Source: Bacillota bacterium (GTDB taxonomy: Bacteria > Bacillota > Clostridia > Lachnospirales > Lachnospiraceae). Taken from it: a DNA stretch of 64,000 nucleotides. The stretch spans positions 20,147 through 84,146 of the forward strand of contig JAEWCQ010000012.1 of NCBI GenBank assembly GCA_023390555.1. Direction: 5' to 3'. The position numbers were made by a program, and so were the translations under genes. Below, piece by piece: positions 8,284 through 15,830 of this stretch (position 1 is the stretch's first letter; every line of letters begins with the position of its first letter). The notes beneath the pieces were generated by a model. The model was not told the DNA's origin. It did not search any database and saw only the letters and a program-made list of their open reading frames with translations.

Positions 8284-8877
8284 TTATTTGGCTACTCTCT
8301 GCATGATACGGCAGAAAATGATCGCAATAATCGTATTGACTGTCGTCGCCACCAGTCCGGGACCGATCACGGCAGAAGGACTGGCACTCCCGTACTGGCT
8401 CCGGTATGCAATGACATTTACCGGTATCAGCTGAAGAGAGGATATATTGATAATCAGAAATATACACATCTCTTTCGAAGCAATGTGGGCGTTGCGGATT
8501 CCGTTCCGCTCTATGTTCAGTTTGGAAAGTTCCTTCATTGCTTTTAGACCTGCCGGCGTTGCAGCCCAGCCGAGCCCGAACAGATTCGCAATCATATTGG
8601 TTGCTATGTAACGGTTTGCCGGATGATCATGCGGAATCTCCGGGAAAAGAAATGATAGACAGGGCTTTAACTTTTTTGTGGCACTGTCTATCATTCCTGA
8701 TTTTTCTGCTATTCTCATAATTCCGACCCAGAAAGACATCACTCCCATCATGGTAATACACAGTGTAATGGCTTCTTTTGCAGAACTGAGCGCCGCATCT
8801 GTTACTTCAGGCAGAGTTCCGTTAAATGCGGCAAATATGACACCTATAATAATCATCAGACCCCATAAATAATTCAT
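8284..8877 (-). CDS. spmA: Spore maturation protein A
   Basis: SpmA is the partner of SpmB. The 197 residues contain several membrane helices and family blocks such as GVMSFWVGIMRIAEKSGMID, HPANRYIATNMIANLFGLGW and the central helices after EMCIFLIIN. It is followed closely by spmB. The 76-base gap to the ECF S-component gene upstream contains no clear terminator, so spmAB could be read through from the cobalamin-controlled operon, or have its own promoter in that gap. Confidence 0.9.
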   Translation of the reverse strand: MNYLWGLMIIIGVIFAAFNGTLPEVTDAALSSAKEAITLCITMMGVMSFWVGIMRIAEKSGMIDSATKKLKPCLSFLFPEIPHDHPANRYIATNMIANLFGLGWAATPAGLKAMKELSKLNIERNGIRNAHIASKEMCIFLIINISSLQLIPVNVIAYRSQYGSASPSAVIGPGLVATTVNTIIAIIFCRIMQRVAK

Positions 8878-8953
8878 AATTTTTATTCCGGCTTTTTTAT
8901 CAGCCTATGCAATAGGCTTTTCCCTCATGCCTTTCCTCTGCCGATTTGGATGA

Positions 8954-9730
8954 TTATAAATGCAGGAGCCCGTATTTTATTCTGACGCGTTCCAGCTTTT
9001 TGAGCATGGGATGATAAAGCAAAAACAGAAATACCACGGTTGATGATGCATGAATCAGATTAAACGGCAGCCCGCTTGCATACATCGCAAACAAAGCACT
9101 CCTCGTTATCTGTGCGGAATACATAAGCAAAGACGCCGTATCCATAATAAGCCCATAGAGCACCAGTGTTGAAACACCTCCGAAAATGCAGACCGTCAGC
9201 CTGTTTTCCTGCCGGCTTCCCTCCCTTCTGTGAAAGAGCAGTCCCGCCAGGAATCCGATGATTCCAAAAGAAAACATCTGCCACGGTGTCCAGGGACCCT
9301 GCCCAAAGAAAAAATTGGAGACGAATCCGCTTAGTGCTCCCGTTAAGAATCCTGCCTGTCCCCCTAATGCAATACCGGCTATAATGACAATTGCCGTGAC
9401 CGGCTTAAACTGCGGTATCATAAAAAACGCCGCACGACCTGCTACAGCAATTGCAGAAAGGACTGCAATGATTACGAGCTCGCGCGCCTGCGGTCTGCGG
9501 TTCTCGAACAAGAGTACAAAGGGCAGCATTGCCAGACAGATGATGCACAGAGAGATAAAATAAATGCTTCTGTCCTGCAATACAAGCATTCCGAATGCCA
9601 TGACCGCGGGAATTGCAGCAAGTATCATCAGCATGCCAAACAGGGTTCGCCGGCGGTAACTTTGTTTGGTCTCTTCCCGCCTCGTCAGGTATACGCTGCC
9701 CGTAATATCGACTTTTTTTCTCAGTTTCAT
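8954..9730 (-). CDS. ECF transporter substrate-binding (S) component, probably for a corrinoid
   Basis: S components are small membrane proteins that bind a vitamin and dock on the ECF energizing module. This 258-residue protein has a basic, soluble N-terminus of about 30 residues, two helices, then the typical S-component pattern: LVIIAVLSAIAVAGRAAFF, IALGGQAGFLTGALSGFVSN and FFGQGPWTPWQMFSFGIIG, followed by further helices. The ECF A and T genes lie directly upstream (20 bases) and the whole operon begins with a cobalamin riboswitch, which suggests that vitamin B12 or a related corrinoid is the substrate. The substrate is inferred from context. Confidence 0.8.
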   Translation of the reverse strand: MKLRKKVDITGSVYLTRREETKQSYRRRTLFGMLMILAAIPAVMAFGMLVLQDRSIYFISLCIICLAMLPFVLLFENRRPQARELVIIAVLSAIAVAGRAAFFMIPQFKPVTAIVIIAGIALGGQAGFLTGALSGFVSNFFFGQGPWTPWQMFSFGIIGFLAGLLFHRREGSRQENRLTVCIFGGVSTLVLYGLIMDTASLLMYSAQITRSALFAMYASGLPFNLIHASSTVVFLFLLYHPMLKKLERVRIKYGLLHL

Positions 9731-9750
9731 CTGACTCTCCTCTCTGCCCT

Positions 9751-11430
9751 TTATTTCCGGTTCTGTCGGAACGCACGCACAAGGTCTTCCACCGTGACCA
9801 CCTCCGGATACCGATGTCTTCCCATTCGGTTGGCCCCTGTCGTATAGAAGCTGTTGCCGGCAAAAAATTCATGCGCCGGCCGTTCCGATACAATTTTTCC
9901 CTGAAACAAAAGTCCGCAGGTATCCGCATACCGGGCTGCAAATTCCACATCATGCGATATGAAAAAGATTGTCGTTCCTGTCTCCCTCAGTCTGCCAAGC
10001 AGTTCTCCGAATTTCTTTTTATAGCATGCATCCATACCCTTGGTCGGCTCATCCAAAAGCAGAAGTTCGGGCGATCGTAACAGTACTTTTGCAAGTGCGG
10101 CTCTCTGTGCTTCTCCACCACTCAAATCATACGGATGCATGGAAAGCAGATGATCCAGCTCCAGTTCCGCTATAGTCCGCTTCAAAAGCTGTACGGCAGC
10201 TTCATGCTGCTCCCCTTTTGCTTTTATCTCCTTTAACATGAGCTGCAAATCCTCTTCCACGGTATCTCCGACAAACAGCGTCTGAACATCCTGCGGCAAG
10301 ATTGCCGACATCGGATGGTTCCACTTCTTTTCGCCGTTTTTCTGGCTCTCTGTTTTTACTTTTCCCCGCCAGGGTTTCCGCAATCCGCCAAGTACGGATA
10401 AGGCTGTTGTCTTTCCGCTGCCGTTTGCTCCCAAAAGTGCATAGATTTCGCCTCGTTTTACCTGAAGTGAAAGATCTGCCAGCACATCCACGCCCTGCTT
10501 TTCGTAGCGGAAAAAGACATTTTTTGCCGCAATCAGCACCGGACTGTCCTTTTTTTCCGGCGGACAGCCTGAAGTGAAAGACATTTCACCGGTAATTTCT
10601 CCAGAAATTTCATCCAGATATTCTTTTCCCTCCCGTATCGTAATCGGGTAGCCATCTGTTCTTTTTCCGATTCCCAATCTGACCGCAGTCTGCACCGGTA
10701 CCGGAAGTGCCTCTCTCATATCATTTTCTTTGAGAAGCCCTCCAATCCGCCGCGGTGTATCATCCGCAAGAATCCGGCCCTCCTCCATGACAATCACACG
10801 ATCGGCACAGGGAAATACCTCATCCAGTGCATGTGCGGAAAATAAAATCGTCGTTCCGAACTCCGCATGGATTTTCTGAACAATACGGACAAATTCTTCG
10901 GAAGCCAGCGGATCTAACTGTGAGGTAGGCTCATCCAGTATCAATACCTCTGGCTGCATCACAAGTACCGATGCCAGATTCATCAACTGTTTCTGCCCTC
11001 CGGACAGCGTGGACACTTCTTTATAATACAGATCACTGATTCCAAGATAACCCGCCATCTCAGCTACCCGAAGCTGTATCACCTGCTGGGTATAGCCGAG
11101 ATTCTCCATACCGAATGCCAGTTCATGCCAGACCTTGTCTGTGACAATCTGATGATCGGGATGCTGCATCACATAACCAATCGACTGTGCCTGTTCCCGC
11201 AGTGACAGTTCATGCAGGCACTGCCCGGAGAAAAATACCTCTCCTTCTGTTTTTCCATATGGAGATAATACCGTTTTGAGCTGACGCAGCAGCGTCGTCT
11301 TGCCACAGCCGGATTTTCCGCACAGCACAATAAATTCTCCCTGTTTTATGGAAAGACTGATGTGCGAAAGAACCGCCTTGCTGCTTCCGGCATAAGTAAA
11401 ACTCAGATCCCTGATGTCATATAGTTCCAT
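9751..11430 (-). CDS. ECF transporter energizing ATPase, two fused ABC domains
   Basis: This 559-residue protein is a fusion of two ECF-type ABC ATPases (A and A'). The first domain has Walker A GKSGCGKTTLLR, signature LSGGQKQLMNLA and Walker B LILDEPTSQLDP; the second has GANGSGKTTALS, LSGGEAQRAALAK and LLLLDEPTKGMD. ECF ATPases power vitamin uptake with a T and an S subunit. I place the start at 11430 (MELYDIRDLSF) behind AGGAG. The gene overlaps the T-component gene by 28 bases. The close link to its own T and S genes marks a dedicated, single-substrate ECF system. Confidence 0.92.
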   Translation of the reverse strand: MELYDIRDLSFTYAGSSKAVLSHISLSIKQGEFIVLCGKSGCGKTTLLRQLKTVLSPYGKTEGEVFFSGQCLHELSLREQAQSIGYVMQHPDHQIVTDKVWHELAFGMENLGYTQQVIQLRVAEMAGYLGISDLYYKEVSTLSGGQKQLMNLASVLVMQPEVLILDEPTSQLDPLASEEFVRIVQKIHAEFGTTILFSAHALDEVFPCADRVIVMEEGRILADDTPRRIGGLLKENDMREALPVPVQTAVRLGIGKRTDGYPITIREGKEYLDEISGEITGEMSFTSGCPPEKKDSPVLIAAKNVFFRYEKQGVDVLADLSLQVKRGEIYALLGANGSGKTTALSVLGGLRKPWRGKVKTESQKNGEKKWNHPMSAILPQDVQTLFVGDTVEEDLQLMLKEIKAKGEQHEAAVQLLKRTIAELELDHLLSMHPYDLSGGEAQRAALAKVLLRSPELLLLDEPTKGMDACYKKKFGELLGRLRETGTTIFFISHDVEFAARYADTCGLLFQGKIVSERPAHEFFAGNSFYTTGANRMGRHRYPEVVTVEDLVRAFRQNRK

Positions 11431-12293
11431 TTTATCTCCTCTACAATATGCAAAATCATCGGCAAAAAGCTCAGCAAAGCATAACTGATATAGGCCAAGA
11501 CTGCCCAAAAGTTTATCCCATTGACCGTAAATACCGGAAAATACAGGATTTTAAGCTGCCCCGACCAGACGACACCGAAAAAAAGAAGTGCCAGTCCCAC
11601 AATAATGACAAGTAATATCCCATCCCGCCGGTCAAACCGATAGCGCACGAACGGCCGTCTTCCCGGAAGCCCGTACCCTCTGCTTTTCATGGAATCCGCA
11701 GTTTCGATTGAATGCTCAAAGGCCCAGGTAATCGTAATAGACAGCAGTTTCAACCCATGCCGGATACGCTGTACCGGACTTCCCTCCGAGACATCACAGC
11801 CAATGCCCTTTTGTGCGGCTGCCACTTTTTTAATCTGTTCGGTAAAGCCCGGCACAAAGCGGAGCGTCATCGTAAACAGCAGAGACATTGCCGGCAGGAT
11901 GCGACCGGTCAGCTGCATCAGCTTATCCGAAGTCATGACCTGATGAAAACAACCAAACCAGACAATGACTGCCGCCATCATCCCCCCTGCCCCAAGTCCA
12001 TATAAAATGGATTCCAGTGTGATTGGATTTCCGTTTTTCAGATAAAACAGGATCGTCATTCCCTGATGGCTGAACAGTGGATTGACAACAGCCGGAAGGA
12101 AAAAAACAAGAAAGACAAACGGCAGCATCGCAAGGAACTTCCGAATGCCGCGCAGACTGACCGTGTAGAGGATTCCGGAGCAAAGCGACAGGATCAGCAG
12201 CACCGGATGCAGAAAGAACATCGGAACCAGCAGGATGACACAAAAATATATGAAATTGACAATTGGATGATAGGTCGTGAAGCTGTCCTTCAT
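11403..12293 (-). CDS. ECF transporter transmembrane (T) component
   Basis: T components couple the ECF ATPases to the S protein through two cytoplasmic coupling helices. The 296-residue protein starts MKDSFTTYHPIVNFIYF, typical of the CbiQ/EcfT family. It has several membrane helices and a coupling motif with SMKSRGYGLPGRRPF, matching the conserved family Ala-Arg-Gly-like box. The start at 12293 follows CTAGGAGG. The end overlaps the ATPase gene by 28 bases and its start lies 8 bases from the lipoprotein gene, so the genes are co-translated. Confidence 0.9.
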   Translation of the reverse strand: MKDSFTTYHPIVNFIYFCVILLVPMFFLHPVLLILSLCSGILYTVSLRGIRKFLAMLPFVFLVFFLPAVVNPLFSHQGMTILFYLKNGNPITLESILYGLGAGGMMAAVIVWFGCFHQVMTSDKLMQLTGRILPAMSLLFTMTLRFVPGFTEQIKKVAAAQKGIGCDVSEGSPVQRIRHGLKLLSITITWAFEHSIETADSMKSRGYGLPGRRPFVRYRFDRRDGILLVIIVGLALLFFGVVWSGQLKILYFPVFTVNGINFWAVLAYISYALLSFLPMILHIVEEIKWNYMTSGI

Positions 12294-12301
12294 AATTCCT
12301 C

Positions 12302-13048
12302 CTAGTTTTCTTCCAGATCTTTTCCAAGATCGCAGGTATAGGCCCATTGTATCACATCTTTATCTTTTAACTGGTATTGACTGCATCCGTAATTCGGATA
12401 CCAGCCGTTGACACTGTACATCCAGCCGGAATTCTGTCCGCAGTCAAACTCGTAAAGATTATTGATTCCTTCAATATAAGCACTTCCGTAAGCAGGCGCA
12501 GAGGTATGTTCCATCTGAATTTTCTGTTCCTTCATTTCACGCTGCAATACATCAAATACTGTCTCCCCCTCATAAAAGACGACATCCGCATCGGAATATA
12601 TGACGCCATCCGATGGAATCAGACTTTCCTTTCCGTCTGTCAGATCGTCCATATGATTTAAAACCGTTGCACAGGTCACCGTCAGCTCGCAGGTAAGCTG
12701 CGATTCCGTATCTACCGTTACTTCCGATGTATCCACCGGTGCCGGGTTATCGGCTGCTGCCACTTTTTCCTGGCTTTTCTCACTGTTTTGTATCTCAGTG
12801 GAATCTGTCTCATATTTGGAATAGTCCGTTTCAGTACCGCCCGACATATCCAGGTATACTTCCGATGAGGCCTGATTCACATTTTCGCTCTCCTGAGATG
12901 CCTGCTCTGTCACTTGGGGTATGGAAGAGGTACCGTCCGCCTGATTGGTTCCACAGCCGCAGATGCCGACTGATAAAAGAAACAGCAGGCTGCCGACTGC
13001 AATTATTTTTCGATTTCTATTTCTTCCTGATCTATTTTTACTTTTCAT
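12302..13048 (-). CDS. Lipoprotein with transcobalamin-like DUF4430 domain
   Basis: This 248-residue protein has a basic N-terminus, a hydrophobic signal segment at about residues 14-30 and a lipobox-like ICGC (Cys32), so it is probably a membrane-anchored lipoprotein. A Ser/Thr/Glu-rich linker of about 100 residues follows. The C-terminal 110 residues match the DUF4430 pattern (Pfam: transcobalamin-like, C-terminal): a strand with GETVFDVLQREM, then YIEGINNLYEFDCG, GWMYSVNGWYPN (from residue 208) and a final strand DVIQWAYTCDLG. It lies between the large toroid protein and the ECF genes. I infer that it passes a corrinoid to the ECF importer. The start overlaps the upstream gene by 11 bases. 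Confidence 0.8.
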   Translation of the reverse strand: MKSKNRSGRNRNRKIIAVGSLLFLLSVGICGCGTNQADGTSSIPQVTEQASQESENVNQASSEVYLDMSGGTETDYSKYETDSTEIQNSEKSQEKVAAADNPAPVDTSEVTVDTESQLTCELTVTCATVLNHMDDLTDGKESLIPSDGVIYSDADVVFYEGETVFDVLQREMKEQKIQMEHTSAPAYGSAYIEGINNLYEFDCGQNSGWMYSVNGWYPNYGCSQYQLKDKDVIQWAYTCDLGKDLEEN

Positions 13049-15752
13049 TCCGCTTTTCTTCCTGTCTTCCTTTTGCACGTAAGGGAAATAGTACGGCCAC
13101 AGCAGCAATGCCGATAATTGCAAAGAGTAATTTTTCTTTCGGGAACTCTCTTTTTCCACTGCCTGTATCTTCTGCTGCCCGCTCCGTTCCCGTTATCATC
13201 TCAGAGACGGTTTCCTGCGTCTCTGCCTCCTGCTCCGAAATAAGTTCCCCTTTTGATCTGTCCGCAATATAATAATAGCCGCCTTTTGACAATATAAACT
13301 TTGTCTGTCCGTCTTTCACCGTTACTCTCTGGATGAATTCCGCCGTTTGCGTATCCGGATCAAAAAGAAACAGTCCATATGTGCCGTCTTCCAGCGTCAC
13401 TGCAATCTGAAGCAATGCTTCTCCCGGAAATTCCTGCTGTACGATATGAAGAACATATGGCTCCGGCGCAAGCTGTCTGATTACGGTGTCATATTCACTT
13501 TCTTCCGACACTGTAATATCAAAATCCATCGGATTTGCAATGTCCGTACCGTGAAATATCCACGTGTAGGCACTGCCTTTTTCTGTGGTTCCGCGAATGG
13601 AATAATTCCGGTTCTTTCCCTGAATCGCTATCAACTTATCCGCCGGCAAAATTGTCCGTTCGGTTTCGTTTTCCTCCTGCTGCGGAAGATTTCCACGCTG
13701 CGCGGCAGCAACGCTTTTCGTTGAGACCGTATTGCCGCTTTCTGTATTCTGAGTATCCGCTTCTTCTGAGTCAGGATCATCTGCGGTTTCTGGCAACGGT
13801 GAATCATTCAGATCGATATCACTCATCTGATACAGGAAAGTCTTACCGGTGAGATATCTCTGATAGGCAACGAGTGCATAAAATCCCTGTTCCGTTGCCA
13901 TCGCATTCGCTCCTCCCCCGGCTGTATGCGAAAATCCCTGCCCCTCTATATAGTAGGACAGCAGCGCATCGAAAACGGTGTTACCGTTTTTCAGAAACCG
14001 GCTGTCACTCTGAGGATTTATTTTCATTGCAGAAAGAGCTGTCAGTACCTGAGCAGCACTTTCGGCATTCTTGATTCCGCCTTCCTGATATCCACCATCG
14101 CTTTGCTGCAGCTGACTTAAAACCGTGATTGCACGGTCTACCACCTGCTTTACATCACTTCTGGTTTCATAATAGGGTGCCAGCGCCTGCACGGCCATTG
14201 CCGTAATATCAACATCCGCTTCCGTACCCGACAGGGCAAAACCGCCGTCTTTCAGCTCCTGCTTTTCTATATAAGTAATAATTGTATCACGGCTTGTCTG
14301 ATTGCGCACATTTTTCTTTGGAAAATCATACGCGGGATTTGCATCAACTGCAATTAACGCCCAGATCGGCCCATTCAGACCCTGCTTTTGAACCTGATCG
14401 AAATCTGACAACTTTTCCAGCAGATTATATCCATTGACATCTGCAGCATTTTTCCCAATTGCAGTCATAGATAAAATCAGCTTGGAATATTCTGTATATT
14501 TTGTGGAGGTCAAAGCACCCTTCTTTTCCTCCAAAGCAGACACAGCATTTGCATAAAATGTCTTCCTGTAAGTTTCATCTATCTTCAGACCGGAACGGTA
14601 CAGACCGATTACGTTCCACTGGCTGTCGAGTCCTGGATTTGTGTCAGCGGCCAGAATCACAGCTTTGAGTGAATTCACAATCGCCCCTATATCCGAATTG
14701 TCTTTTGTGGGTTCTGCTTTTTCCCGGACGGTCACATTACAGGATGCAGTTTTGTTATTTGCACCTGTCACCGTCAGTACGGCTTTTCCTGCTGCGACCG
14801 GGGTAACCATTCCGTCCGAGGAAACAGTAAAGACCGAGGAATTGCTGCTTGTATAGGTCACATCAGTCTGATTCGTATCCGCCGGCAAAAAGCTAACTTT
14901 TACGCTTACCGGCGCAGATGTTGTATCAAGAGCCAGCTTCTTTTTATTCAGATAAATGCTTTCCGGATAAATCATACGATATTGACTTAATTTCTCATAG
15001 GTCTTATCGACTACTTCCTGGGTACTGTCTAACTGCTCCAGTATCTGCATTGCCTGATGATAGGTTTCCTCGCATCCCGCAAGAGCAAACCAGACCGCTT
15101 CTTCCTTGCGAATCTGCGCCACAAGCCTGATCAGAGCAGTCTTATCTGCCGTTTGCAGCCCCCCTGTTTCGGTGGCAGCGCCTATGTCCGCGCCATAACC
15201 AAATATGGAAAACTGAATCCGCAGAACATCCCCGTCGGAAGGAACAGCAGTGGTGTCCGACATTCCTGCCGACGGCCATTTATGATTCACCGTATACATC
15301 CAGCCGGCCATAGAAGTATACGAAAACTCAACTAAATCCGGAGACTTTTGATTGGATTCACTTCCATTCGGAGGCTTCATTCCATAGACAGCAGGAAGCT
15401 GCGTAATGCATTTCGGAATAGCGGGATTCCCGCTATCTCCGTTCACAATACCGGAGAGATAAAACGTTTTTCCTGCGATACTTCCACTTGATGCATATCT
15501 GATTCCGGACTGCTCACATGCTCTTACAAAAATGTCCGCATAGGTATCCCCCTCAACGATTCCAACCTGGGTAGGCTGCAATAGATAACCCTCTCCGATT
15601 GTCAGACGTTCAATCGTAACAGTGACTTTCCCCTTTTCTGCTGCCTGCAATGTAGTCGGCAGCAAACAGAAAAACAGCAGAAACAGCAGAAGAAAACGCA
15701 AGCGTCCCTTCTTTCTCAACTTTATTCCAATGTTTTTTACTGCTGCATTCAT
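13038..15752 (-). CDS. Surface protein with DUF4430, Ig-like and prenyltransferase-type alpha/alpha toroid domains
   Basis: The 904-residue protein has a signal peptide (about 1-37), a DUF4430 transcobalamin-like domain at about 40-190 (GWMYTVNHKWP from 150), a Big2 Ig-like domain at about 265-342, and an alpha/alpha toroid of the prenyltransferase/terpenoid-cyclase type at about 355-640 with repeated QxxDGG-like turns (QELKDGGFAL, LQQSDGGYQEGG) and DVDITAMAVQALAPY. A Thr/Glu-rich linker, a beta-rich domain (about 700-860), and a C-terminal membrane helix (about 876-890) with a basic tail complete it. There is no LPXTG. Animal intrinsic factor and transcobalamin consist of the same toroid plus DUF4430-like domain, in the opposite order. 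B12 binding is inferred. Confidence 0.82.
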   Translation of the reverse strand: MNAAVKNIGIKLRKKGRLRFLLLFLLFFCLLPTTLQAAEKGKVTVTIERLTIGEGYLLQPTQVGIVEGDTYADIFVRACEQSGIRYASSGSIAGKTFYLSGIVNGDSGNPAIPKCITQLPAVYGMKPPNGSESNQKSPDLVEFSYTSMAGWMYTVNHKWPSAGMSDTTAVPSDGDVLRIQFSIFGYGADIGAATETGGLQTADKTALIRLVAQIRKEEAVWFALAGCEETYHQAMQILEQLDSTQEVVDKTYEKLSQYRMIYPESIYLNKKKLALDTTSAPVSVKVSFLPADTNQTDVTYTSSNSSVFTVSSDGMVTPVAAGKAVLTVTGANNKTASCNVTVREKAEPTKDNSDIGAIVNSLKAVILAADTNPGLDSQWNVIGLYRSGLKIDETYRKTFYANAVSALEEKKGALTSTKYTEYSKLILSMTAIGKNAADVNGYNLLEKLSDFDQVQKQGLNGPIWALIAVDANPAYDFPKKNVRNQTSRDTIITYIEKQELKDGGFALSGTEADVDITAMAVQALAPYYETRSDVKQVVDRAITVLSQLQQSDGGYQEGGIKNAESAAQVLTALSAMKINPQSDSRFLKNGNTVFDALLSYYIEGQGFSHTAGGGANAMATEQGFYALVAYQRYLTGKTFLYQMSDIDLNDSPLPETADDPDSEEADTQNTESGNTVSTKSVAAAQRGNLPQQEENETERTILPADKLIAIQGKNRNYSIRGTTEKGSAYTWIFHGTDIANPMDFDITVSEESEYDTVIRQLAPEPYVLHIVQQEFPGEALLQIAVTLEDGTYGLFLFDPDTQTAEFIQRVTVKDGQTKFILSKGGYYYIADRSKGELISEQEAETQETVSEMITGTERAAEDTGSGKREFPKEKLLFAIIGIAAVAVLFPLRAKGRQEEKRNEK

Positions 15753-15830
15753 ATGATCCGCCTCTTTTTATACTTTCTGTATAAAATAAGACTAAGCCCC
15801 CGATTGCTCGGAGGCGGTCTTATATTCCAA

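Noticed and set aside
8902..8918. Hairpin as terminator after the ECF S gene
   Set aside because: In the minus direction it is followed by GATAAAAAA and not by T residues.
13347..13852. Plus-strand frames of 100-125 codons inside the toroid protein gene
   Set aside because: They are shadows of the 904-residue minus-strand gene, which has domain support along its whole length.
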